A stretch of 57,736 bases of DNA. It comes from an archaeon. Its GTDB lineage: Archaea; Asgardarchaeota; Thorarchaeia; Thorarchaeales; Thorarchaeaceae. The stretch is taken from assembly GCA_024276825.1 (NCBI GenBank), contig JAJRWI010000062.1, forward strand, positions 1 to 57,736, in the 5' to 3' direction. Both the position numbers and the translations under genes were made by a program. Of the stretch, positions 34,782 to 42,308 are shown one piece after another (position 1 is the stretch's first letter; each line of letters begins with the position of its first letter). The notes under the pieces are model-generated. The model saw only the letters and a program-made list of their open reading frames with translations. It was not told the origin of the DNA and did not search any database.

Positions 34782-35825
34782 TTATTCAAAATAAATTCTT
34801 CTTTGGAGTTCTTCCTTAACAAACTGCTCACGATCATCATCAGTCATTCTAGTCACAAATGAGTAAATCTCAGTAACAAAGTCTGAAATACTCTTGACAT
34901 CTGAGGTATACTCTTCAATGGCATTGTCATATTTTGCAATTGAATATGCTGCAAATTCACCACTTTCCACTGCGAGTCTGATACCCTCTCCTGACAAGGG
35001 GTTGCAAAGTCCCGCAGCATCACCCACAAGTAAAACATTGCCAACACCGGGTTGGAAGAATCCAAAGGGGATAGACCACATTTCTTGCTTCTTAATGATT
35101 GCATTTCCTAAAGAGAACTCTTTAGCAAGCCATTTCTTAAACAATTCAAGAGACTCAATAATGGTGGGGGAATTCTTCGGAATAACCCCAGCGCCCAAAA
35201 TAACAACATCATCCTTGGGAATGGCATAGGCATATGATGGAGAGATATCGCCTCGTAGGAAGGCATAGAAATAGCTGCCTAGGTCTGAGTCAGCTATGAT
35301 GTGTTCTTGCCTTACTGTCATTATCTGAAACTTTTCATTTGGAAATAGGAAAGATCGGACTCGTGATCTGACACCATCGGCGCCTACAATATACCTTGAC
35401 TTGAACTTAGTCATTCCATTAGGGGTTTCAACAATCACTGTGTTTGGGTCAACAGTTGAGAATGACAGAAATCTTGAGTTGTATTTGATCTCTGCACCTG
35501 CATCTTCTGCGAGATTGCGAAGCCACTGGTCGAACCTTATTCTGTTGATATTATGAATCTTATAATTTTTGACCGCACCACCATTTTCCACACCACTTGG
35601 AGGAACATAATATAGACCAAGAATTGCGGGAGTAGACTTGACATAATCTGGAATTGATTCGCCAAAGACGCCTTCTATTACTTCATCAACAATCCAAGGC
35701 AAGACTCCACCGCATGGTTTGTCCCGATTTTTTGAGCCACGTTCTAAGAGAAGCACGTTCAGTCCAAGAGAAGAGCAAGACATTGCGGTACTAGCACCTG
35801 CAGGGCCACCGCCAATAACTATCAC
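34782..35825 (-). CDS. Geranylgeranyl-reductase-family flavoprotein (LipT-like candidate)
   Basis: 347 residues. Dinucleotide motif IVIGGGPAGASTA at the very start, DKPCGGVLP, the conserved YIVGADGVRSRVR, and VLLVGDAAGLCNPLSGEGIRLA are hallmarks of the GGR family. The GTG start at 35825 has GGGAG six bases upstream and begins 11 bases after the lipoate ligase gene's stop. GGR proteins reduce prenyl chains of archaeal lipids. But a GGR-like flavoprotein, LipT, is also reported in LipS1/LipS2 lipoate gene clusters, and the neighbours favour that role here (inference). Confidence 0.85.
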   Translation of the reverse strand: MIVIGGGPAGASTAMSCSSLGLNVLLLERGSKNRDKPCGGVLPWIVDEVIEGVFGESIPDYVKSTPAILGLYYVPPSGVENGGAVKNYKIHNINRIRFDQWLRNLAEDAGAEIKYNSRFLSFSTVDPNTVIVETPNGMTKFKSRYIVGADGVRSRVRSFLFPNEKFQIMTVRQEHIIADSDLGSYFYAFLRGDISPSYAYAIPKDDVVILGAGVIPKNSPTIIESLELFKKWLAKEFSLGNAIIKKQEMWSIPFGFFQPGVGNVLLVGDAAGLCNPLSGEGIRLAVESGEFAAYSIAKYDNAIEEYTSDVKSISDFVTEIYSFVTRMTDDDREQFVKEELQRRIYFE

Positions 35826-35835
35826 ATCATACTCC

Positions 35836-37440
35836 CTAATCGAGTTTCACCTCATTTCGTAGCACTCCCTTCTCCCACAGACGTTTGATAAGGTGTGAGA
35901 GAAGGTCCATCTTAAGAACAGTCTGACCTTCAAATTCCCCAATGTATGCCTCCCGTTCTTCGCCCAGCTCATAACATGTGGAATCATCTACATCGACAAG
36001 TAGTGCTGGAACGCCGGTTGCTACAAAATCATCATGATGTTTGTTATAGAAACCTTCACAGCAAGAACCTATGTATCCACGTGCACCCTTCTGCTTGAAC
36101 TCCATTATTGTGTCAATCAAATGTTCGAAATTTTGAATCGTACGTACTGGGACTCCAAGATCTTCAATTATTTCATAGATATCACCAATAGTGCATCGCC
36201 CACATATTGTACATCCTTCAATCTTCCTATACTCACAGTCAACTTCCTTAGCGCAGTAGGGGAGCAGCACATAGTCAAATCGCTGATTCTCAAGTTCATC
36301 AGGCATGAAGTTCACGGTCATCAAATGATTGGCATCCTCCAATGAAACACCCCATTTCACGAAGGCCTTCTTTTTCACAGCTTCAAGAATTAGATTCACA
36401 ATATCATCTGGGCTCACACCAAAGATTTGGGTTCCAGTTTCTTCAAAGAACTTGTATACCGTGTCCCGGATATCATCGTCATCAGCAGATGAGTTCTTCA
36501 AGCGAGCCTCAAGATCAAGGATCGCTCGTTGAGGGAACACTTGGAAATCACCTGTAATGAATGAGCTGATAATGTAGTTGCCTATCAGATCGAGAGCAAG
36601 TGAAACCCTGATCAGCCCACCAGGTGTCTTTCGAGCTGCCATCAATTGCCCCGTTGCGGTTTCTTGCTTCCGAACAAGATAGATCCAATCATCAGATTTG
36701 AAATAGGGGAGCCTTCTTTCATACATCTCTTGTTCTTCAGGATAAAGATCTTCTGGCTTTAAGACCATATCAAAGACCTCTTGGAATCCCTCAATGAATG
36801 CCTTCTTGATCACATCCAAGGGGGGAACATATCCAAGTTCTCGGCCAAGCCAAGTGACCCTCTCTTTCACACTCTCAATCTCTTTATCTTTCAGCTTCTC
36901 AACTGGGATCCTGAGAGTCTTTAGCATTAGTTCCACATCAAAGTCGATTAGAAGTGTACCTTGATAGAGAAAGGCAGCGCCGCGTTCTGTTCCACCAGTC
37001 CCTGAGATCTTTCTGCCCTCAATCTCGATGTCATTTTTTGGCCGGAAATTTGCGTCCACACCAAGGGCATTGAGTGCCCTTACTGCACCAGAACAGACCT
37101 TTCGTGCAAGGCGCTCGAGATCATAACGTAGATCATCAATTCCAGGGGTTGATTTGTCAGCAAATACTTCCCAGCCTAGACAGGTGGGAGTGAAAAGGAT
37201 TGCTCCACCGCCAGTGATTCTTCTGTTTATGTCTATATTATTTCGAGAAACATAGTCAAGACGTATCTCTTGCTCGATGGACTGATGATAACCCACAAGG
37301 GCTGCAGAAGGGTTGAATTGTAAGAATCTGAATGTGTTCGGAGTCTTGCCTTCCGACTTGCACTCCAGTATCACATCATCCAAGGCCATGTTCTGTGCGC
37401 CAGTAAGAACACCGGTATCTAGAAGTCGCCATCTGGTCAT
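35836..37440 (-). CDS. Lipoate-protein ligase A fused to a DUF116 domain
   Basis: 534 residues from the ATG at 37440 (GGGTG six bases upstream). Residues ~1-260 are a biotin/lipoate ligase: FRFLQFNPSAALVGYHQ, NRRITGGGAILFTP and FRPKNDIEIEGRKISGTGG with the catalytic lysine. Residues ~260-370 resemble the LplA accessory domain. Residues ~385-500 are DUF116, with CAKEVDC, CTICGRC and GSCCEG cysteines that could hold an Fe-S cluster. LplA enzymes are normally about 250-340 residues, so the DUF116 extension is unusual. It lies between two radical SAM genes and a GGR-like gene. Confidence 0.85.
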   Translation of the reverse strand: MTRWRLLDTGVLTGAQNMALDDVILECKSEGKTPNTFRFLQFNPSAALVGYHQSIEQEIRLDYVSRNNIDINRRITGGGAILFTPTCLGWEVFADKSTPGIDDLRYDLERLARKVCSGAVRALNALGVDANFRPKNDIEIEGRKISGTGGTERGAAFLYQGTLLIDFDVELMLKTLRIPVEKLKDKEIESVKERVTWLGRELGYVPPLDVIKKAFIEGFQEVFDMVLKPEDLYPEEQEMYERRLPYFKSDDWIYLVRKQETATGQLMAARKTPGGLIRVSLALDLIGNYIISSFITGDFQVFPQRAILDLEARLKNSSADDDDIRDTVYKFFEETGTQIFGVSPDDIVNLILEAVKKKAFVKWGVSLEDANHLMTVNFMPDELENQRFDYVLLPYCAKEVDCEYRKIEGCTICGRCTIGDIYEIIEDLGVPVRTIQNFEHLIDTIMEFKQKGARGYIGSCCEGFYNKHHDDFVATGVPALLVDVDDSTCYELGEEREAYIGEFEGQTVLKMDLLSHLIKRLWEKGVLRNEVKLD

Positions 37441-37450
37441 TGTGTTCACC

Positions 37451-38467
37451 CTAGTTGTCCGTCAGAGCCCTATCAAGCAACGAGCAACATTCCTCGGACA
37501 TAATAATATTAAGTCCACGTTCTAGGGCATAATTGTAGCCGGCCTCAGTTGGATAAGCAATCGCACTTACTCCAGCATCTATTGCCAGACGATCGGTTTC
37601 TCGTCTATGTTCGCCATGAGGACGGGCACAACCAAGTATCGTTGGACGATCAGGCATCGCAAGTCGTGATGCCAGAATAACTCTTGCGATATCAAGTGGA
37701 CTTGCGGGAGTGGTCGATTCCATTGGCGTTCCATCAAGTGGCTTGAATGCAACCACAATCACAGAATCGGACTTGTGGCGAGATATCATTCTTATCGCTT
37801 CATCCTCACCTTTGAGTTGTCCGTAATGTAATCCCACTACAATATGAGGCATGATTGGAATGCCATTCTCTTCAAGTAGAGTGAGTGACTCTTCAAAAAC
37901 ATCCACTGACATATCAAGATGATAAATATCCTTCAATGTTTCTTCGGAACCGATAATGTCAAGCATCGCACCGTCAATTCCCACTGATGCCAAGGCTGAT
38001 GCAATCTCAGGGTAGACAACACCCGTGTGAACAACTATATCCAAATCCAGTTCTTTCTTCGCGCGCTTGAGAGTAGGAATATACTTCATCAGTGGAGTAT
38101 TTCCTTTTGGAGTGGAGCCGCCGCTGATGAGACAACCCTTGCCACCAGCTCTGTCAATCTCAAGCAGAGTTTCCCAGAGTTTCTCAGGAGTAGTTGTGGG
38201 GATCATGGTTTCCAGCAGGTGAGCGTTGCAATGTTCACAGTTCAATGAACATTGGGGTCCTGTGATTGATAGGCTTGGAAAGCGAAGCGGGTCTGTGGCC
38301 TCATAGAACTCTGTTTCATAATGTACCATACCAGGCATATGAAATGCAATCTTGTTGGAGAATTTTCTCCGTGATTCTTCAAAGGCCCGTGTGAAAAGCG
38401 GAGCGAGTGACTCTGCCGGACCATATAGGCAGGCATTAATTATATAATCAATATTATCAGTCTTCAT
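37451..38467 (-). CDS. Radical SAM protein, LipS-type lipoyl synthase candidate
   Basis: 338 residues from the ATG at 38467, which overlaps the upstream gene's stop; a start at 38482 is possible. The cluster motif is CSLNCEHC near residue 72, then GCLISGGSTPKG as the SAM-binding strand, and GLHYG/HIVVG. Its order with another radical SAM gene and a lipoate ligase is that of the two-component LipS1/LipS2 lipoyl synthases of archaea, which insert the two sulfurs into octanoyl chains. Which of the two it is cannot be settled by eye. Biotin-synthase-like alternatives remain. Confidence 0.75.
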   Translation of the reverse strand: MKTDNIDYIINACLYGPAESLAPLFTRAFEESRRKFSNKIAFHMPGMVHYETEFYEATDPLRFPSLSITGPQCSLNCEHCNAHLLETMIPTTTPEKLWETLLEIDRAGGKGCLISGGSTPKGNTPLMKYIPTLKRAKKELDLDIVVHTGVVYPEIASALASVGIDGAMLDIIGSEETLKDIYHLDMSVDVFEESLTLLEENGIPIMPHIVVGLHYGQLKGEDEAIRMISRHKSDSVIVVAFKPLDGTPMESTTPASPLDIARVILASRLAMPDRPTILGCARPHGEHRRETDRLAIDAGVSAIAYPTEAGYNYALERGLNIIMSEECCSLLDRALTDN

Positions 38468-39587
38468 CAAGTTCCAGCCCATCCACCTGATATGTTAATG
38501 AGTAATCGTTAAGCTGCTCACGAATCAGCTTCAGGTCTTCTTGATTAGGCTTAAAGGGGAAGTTTCGCCAGTGACCAATTGATGCTTGAGAAGGTGTACA
38601 GTTGCCAAAAGGCCTGTTGCAGGCGTATTCGACAGTATCACCCGAACATCCCGATGTCATGAAGGCCTCTCCATCATTAAGCAGTTCATCAAATGTTTCC
38701 TTGCTCAGTCCAAAGTCGATGATCTGATCAATCTCGTTAAATCTCATGTTTTCAAACCGACCGATTTCCTTGTTGATGATCAGGCGTGCAAGTTGAATCC
38801 GCCTATACATTCCTATTGGGGGTTGGGACTGGTCCTCAAGAAGAGACCCCTCTTCTGGGAAAAATGAGAACAGATGAGTATTGGCACCCATGTCCTGTGC
38901 TCGTTGAATGGTTTCAGCCATTTGTTTCTCAGTCTCACCGATTCCAACAATTAGATGGATTCCAACATTGCCTTTGCCAAATATCTCAACAGCATCACGA
39001 ATTGTCTGCCAGTATTTCTCCCACTTGTGAGGTCCACTGACACCCTGGCCGCGAAGCTTGTCAAAGAGCTCTGGAGTGGCTGCATCAACGGCAATTCCAA
39101 TCTTATCAACACCAGCATTCTTGGCCCTGACCAGCCAGTCCCTGTTGATAATTGTGGGAGTGATTAATAATGAGATATGATTGATGACTTCACTGAGTTC
39201 AGAGGCAACTGCAAGGCAGTCCTCGCGGGCACGACCCAAGGTTATCATTGAGATACAGACACGTTCAACATGCGGACATACACCCGAACGAATCGCCTCT
39301 TTCACGTCTTCTAGTGGGAAGACAGGCCAATCAACTCTAATGAATGAGTTATCGGTCCATTCGGTTTCGGTTTCCCTTGAACCAGAGAGACCGCAGTATG
39401 CACATTTTGCATGACATCCCTCATCATAAGTCAATAGAAGGTTGATGCAGTAAAGCTTTGCATCTCGATAGAACTTGCCAGGAATCTTTCCCATCGTGAT
39501 TGCAGCTGCAAGACTTGTTCGAACATATTCTGGAGACTCGCCATCATGGCAGGTCTTGTCTGAGGAGGATACATCGGGTGTTTCCAT
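38457..39587 (-). CDS. Radical SAM protein, biotin-synthase-like LipS candidate
   Basis: 376 residues; AGGTGG just before the ATG. The cluster motif CHAKCAYC is near residue 58 (EGCHAKCAYCGLSG). A barrel pattern like biotin synthase follows (KNAGVDKIGIAVDAATPELFDKLRG, VGIHLIVGIGETEKQM). A cysteine-rich C-terminal part (GCSGDTVEYACNRPFGNC) may carry an auxiliary cluster that supplies sulfur, as expected for lipoyl or biotin synthases. First gene of the four-gene lipoate operon, its stop overlapping the next start. Confidence 0.78.
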   Translation of the reverse strand: METPDVSSSDKTCHDGESPEYVRTSLAAAITMGKIPGKFYRDAKLYCINLLLTYDEGCHAKCAYCGLSGSRETETEWTDNSFIRVDWPVFPLEDVKEAIRSGVCPHVERVCISMITLGRAREDCLAVASELSEVINHISLLITPTIINRDWLVRAKNAGVDKIGIAVDAATPELFDKLRGQGVSGPHKWEKYWQTIRDAVEIFGKGNVGIHLIVGIGETEKQMAETIQRAQDMGANTHLFSFFPEEGSLLEDQSQPPIGMYRRIQLARLIINKEIGRFENMRFNEIDQIIDFGLSKETFDELLNDGEAFMTSGCSGDTVEYACNRPFGNCTPSQASIGHWRNFPFKPNQEDLKLIREQLNDYSLTYQVDGLELDED

Positions 39588-39645
39588 TGGTTTCCACCTG
39601 CATTGGTTGCACTTTGCAAGATATCACACTTCTTTATTATGATTT

Positions 39646-40740
39646 TCAAAGCTCTATTTCATTCATATCAATTCCAAATTTCGGAAATATAAGCTGTTTG
39701 ACTTCGAGCACGTTTTCTCGAACGATAGCCCAAATGTCATCATCATCATCGAATGGCGGTTGTTGAGATGGAGGAATGTAATCATGACCAGTGAGAATTG
39801 ACATGACAACGCCAACACCCCAACATAATGCATCTGGATGATAGCCTCCGCCTGAGAGCACGCACAGCTGTCCATTACTGTATCGGTGAGATGCATTATG
39901 AATGAATTCTGCAACATATGCAATCATGTCAGTTGTGAGGTTCAGGTGTGCAAGACGGTCCATATAATGAGCATCATAACCAGGCAAGAAGAGAATGAAT
40001 TCAGGCTGAAACTTTTCAATTAGTGGGGGCACGAGTTCATCGAAGGCGTACTTGTATACATTGTTTCCTGAGTCCATTGGAAAATGCATGTTAATATTAT
40101 ATCCAAGCCCTTCGCCAAGACCAATATCTTTGATATGTCCATCATGTGGATACAACCACTCTGGGTCTTCATGAAATGAGATGATCATGACATCAGGGTC
40201 AGACATGAAGTATCGTTGTGTTCCATTTCCATGATGCACATCAAAGTCGGCTATCATTATTCTCTGAATACCATTGCCTCGCAAATACTGAACAGAAGCA
40301 GCAAGGTCATTGAACACACAGAAACCACCGCCGCCATCATAATGGGCATGATGGAATCCGCCTGTGGGCGAGAGGACATGTTCAATTTCACCACGAAGAA
40401 TTGCTCTGATTCCTGAAATTGTCCCGCCTGTAGAGATGCGTGCAGTGTCATAAATACCCTTGAACCCGGGCGTATCAATAGATATCTCACCCTCACCAGT
40501 TTCGGACATCTTCTTCACTCTAGATATGTAGTCCTTTGAGTGTATTTTGGCCAAGAGTTCAAGGGGCAGAGGCTTTGGTTCAACTATTCTGACATTTGGT
40601 TGTGATAGAAAGCCAGCTTCTCTCAGAAAGTCATGAATCATCTGGAATCTACCAACTCTTATTGGGTGCAATCGGCCGAAGTCGAATCGTTCAAGCAATG
40701 GACTCCAAATGAAGCCAGTCTTACAGTGATCATTAGTCAT
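39646..40740 (-). CDS. Histone-deacetylase-family zinc hydrolase (AcuC-like)
   Basis: 364 residues. The arginase-like HDAC core has the catalytic His pair GGFHHAHYDGGGGFCVFND, the zinc-binding DFDVHHGNGT, a third ligand region LPGYDAHYMDRL and the C-terminal GGGYHPDAL tyrosine. It should hydrolyse acetyl-lysine or acetylated small amines. Acidic C-terminal stretch (DDDDD) is odd. A TATA-like ATATAAA lies 24-30 bases upstream, so the mRNA is probably leaderless. It is divergent from the propeller protein gene and shares its promoter region. Confidence 0.92.
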   Translation of the reverse strand: MTNDHCKTGFIWSPLLERFDFGRLHPIRVGRFQMIHDFLREAGFLSQPNVRIVEPKPLPLELLAKIHSKDYISRVKKMSETGEGEISIDTPGFKGIYDTARISTGGTISGIRAILRGEIEHVLSPTGGFHHAHYDGGGGFCVFNDLAASVQYLRGNGIQRIMIADFDVHHGNGTQRYFMSDPDVMIISFHEDPEWLYPHDGHIKDIGLGEGLGYNINMHFPMDSGNNVYKYAFDELVPPLIEKFQPEFILFLPGYDAHYMDRLAHLNLTTDMIAYVAEFIHNASHRYSNGQLCVLSGGGYHPDALCWGVGVVMSILTGHDYIPPSQQPPFDDDDDIWAIVRENVLEVKQLIFPKFGIDMNEIEL

Positions 40741-40763
40741 TGGTTTGAAAATCTCTCCTCAAG

Positions 40764-40770
40764 TTTATAT
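40764..40770. promoter_or_regulatory. Shared TATA element for the divergent HDAC and propeller genes
   Basis: TTTATAT at 40764-40770 reads ATATAAA on the minus strand. It lies about 24 bases before the HDAC start (40740) and about 37 bases before the TTG at 40807. One element could position both transcripts in this 66-base divergent gap. Confidence 0.45.
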
Positions 40771-40806
40771 GCCTATAGAACAATACATCATATGGTGCAA
40801 AGGTAA

Positions 40807-42240
40807 TTGCGGATACACCCCGTTGCAAAGATCTCAACGCCGGCCAATGTGTATTCTGTTTATGTTCGTCAACGGAAGGATGCAAGGTCGCAGATCTTTT
40901 CGCTCGATTATAGTGATAGAATGAGAATCTATGATGCTCGTGGCACTCTCAGGTCCACAAGAAAGTGGAGCAGTGAGGTCAGATGCATAGCAGTAGCTGA
41001 TATTGAGGGCGAGGGCAAGGATGCGGTTGTGGGAGGAGTTGGTAAGAAGGTCCTTGTTGTAGACCATCGGGGAAGGCCAATCTGGAACATTACTCTTGAG
41101 AGTTCTGTTGTTGCATGCGATGCCAGAGACATTGATGGCGATGGTGCAGCTGAAGTCGTTGTTGCACTTCATAACAGAAGAGTGATTCTCTGGAATGACG
41201 ATAAGAATGCCCTGTTCAGTAAGACTATGGAACGACCCATAACTGATGTCTGGCTAGAGGACATCACAAATGATACAGAATTGGAAGTTGTCATTGCTGA
41301 TAAGAAAGGACATGTCACAATACTCACTGCAGCTGGCTATCAGATTAAGGAGTTGCGACTCGGTGATTCAATAACAGCATTCGCGGTGCTGATTTTTGGT
41401 GAAAGAAGGCTCTTTGTCACTGGGAATCATAGCAAGACCCTGAAGATTTGGGACATTGATGGGAATCAGATCACTCAGATAGAAGTAGGCGCACCGCCGA
41501 AAGCAATGGCGACTGGTATTCCCGATGATATTTCAGACATCGCTTACTTGGTTGTCAGTACAAAAGATAAGAAACTGAGCTTCTGGGAGATTCAAGAAAC
41601 GGGAGAGGTTTCGCAGACAGAGTCAATCATTCTTCAACAGATTGCTTCTACAAAAGACACAATCTATCGTAGGGCTATCAAGTGTGGAAACTGTGGTGCT
41701 CCGGTTTCACCCGAGTCAGAAGTCTGTGAGTCTTGTGGTGCTCATCTTGAAATCATGGCAGAATATGTGATTGAAGAATTCATACAAGAGAGCATTGACT
41801 CTATCACTTCTAAGCACCCTAGAATCAAGTTGAGAGACCTTGATAGAATTCTACGTAGAACTCTGCCCCGACCTGCAGCATACAACCTGAGACGTTCTTT
41901 GCAGGCAATGATCCAGAGCGGTACAATAGAGGGACATATTGAGGGAAACATGTTCATTCGTAAGAAGATTGCAAGGCGGGTGAAAGCATCAAGCATGAGC
42001 ACCATCAAAAGAGCGCTCAAAGTTGTGCAAGATATTCTTCAGGAAAACAACACCCTTGATGTTGAGATGGTAGAAAAAGAAACAGGAATCGACAGGAGCA
42101 TTTTACGAAGGACGATTCTAATACTTCTAGGAGAGGGTGAGATCAATGGAACTTTCTCCGATGAAACATTCACATTGGATTCCAATCAGGATGCAACTGA
42201 GTTCTTAGAAAAACTGAAGGCAGAACTTGTTCAGGCATGA
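40807..42240 (+). CDS. Beta-propeller/zinc-ribbon/winged-helix protein
   Basis: 477 residues, TTG start forced by a TAA immediately upstream. Residues ~1-285 have WD40/FG-GAP-like repeats (DIDGDGAAEVVVALHNRRVILW, LKIWDIDGNQIT, KKLSFWEI). A zinc ribbon (CGNCGAPVSPESEVCESCGAH, about 297-318) follows. The C-terminal ~150 residues hold two winged-helix-like segments (RAIKRALKVVQDILQENN, VEKETGIDRSILRRTILILLGEGEI). The mix suggests a scaffold that links protein and nucleic acid. Function unknown. Confidence 0.77.
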   Translation: MRIHPVAKISTPANVYSVYVRQRKDARSQIFSLDYSDRMRIYDARGTLRSTRKWSSEVRCIAVADIEGEGKDAVVGGVGKKVLVVDHRGRPIWNITLESSVVACDARDIDGDGAAEVVVALHNRRVILWNDDKNALFSKTMERPITDVWLEDITNDTELEVVIADKKGHVTILTAAGYQIKELRLGDSITAFAVLIFGERRLFVTGNHSKTLKIWDIDGNQITQIEVGAPPKAMATGIPDDISDIAYLVVSTKDKKLSFWEIQETGEVSQTESIILQQIASTKDTIYRRAIKCGNCGAPVSPESEVCESCGAHLEIMAEYVIEEFIQESIDSITSKHPRIKLRDLDRILRRTLPRPAAYNLRRSLQAMIQSGTIEGHIEGNMFIRKKIARRVKASSMSTIKRALKVVQDILQENNTLDVEMVEKETGIDRSILRRTILILLGEGEINGTFSDETFTLDSNQDATEFLEKLKAELVQA

Positions 42241-42293
42241 ATTGTTCGAATCCAAAATATTACATGGAAACGAAGTGAGTTTGATAATGCAAG

Positions 42294-42300
42294 AAGGAGG
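42294..42300 (+). promoter_or_regulatory. Ribosome binding site deciding a GTG start
   Basis: AGGAGG within 42294-42300 lies about 8 bases before GTG 42309, fixing that non-ATG start for the Cache-TPR-VWA gene. Confidence 0.6.
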
Positions 42301-42308
42301 AAAATTGC

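Noticed and set aside
35825..35840. ATT start for the GGR-like gene giving a REYDVIVIGGG beginning
   Set aside because: The GTG at 35825 has a proper GGGAG site six bases upstream and needs no rare start codon.
42242..42252. GTTCGAATCC resembling a tRNA T-loop
   Set aside because: Flanking bases do not form the T-stem and no acceptor or anticodon arms are present.
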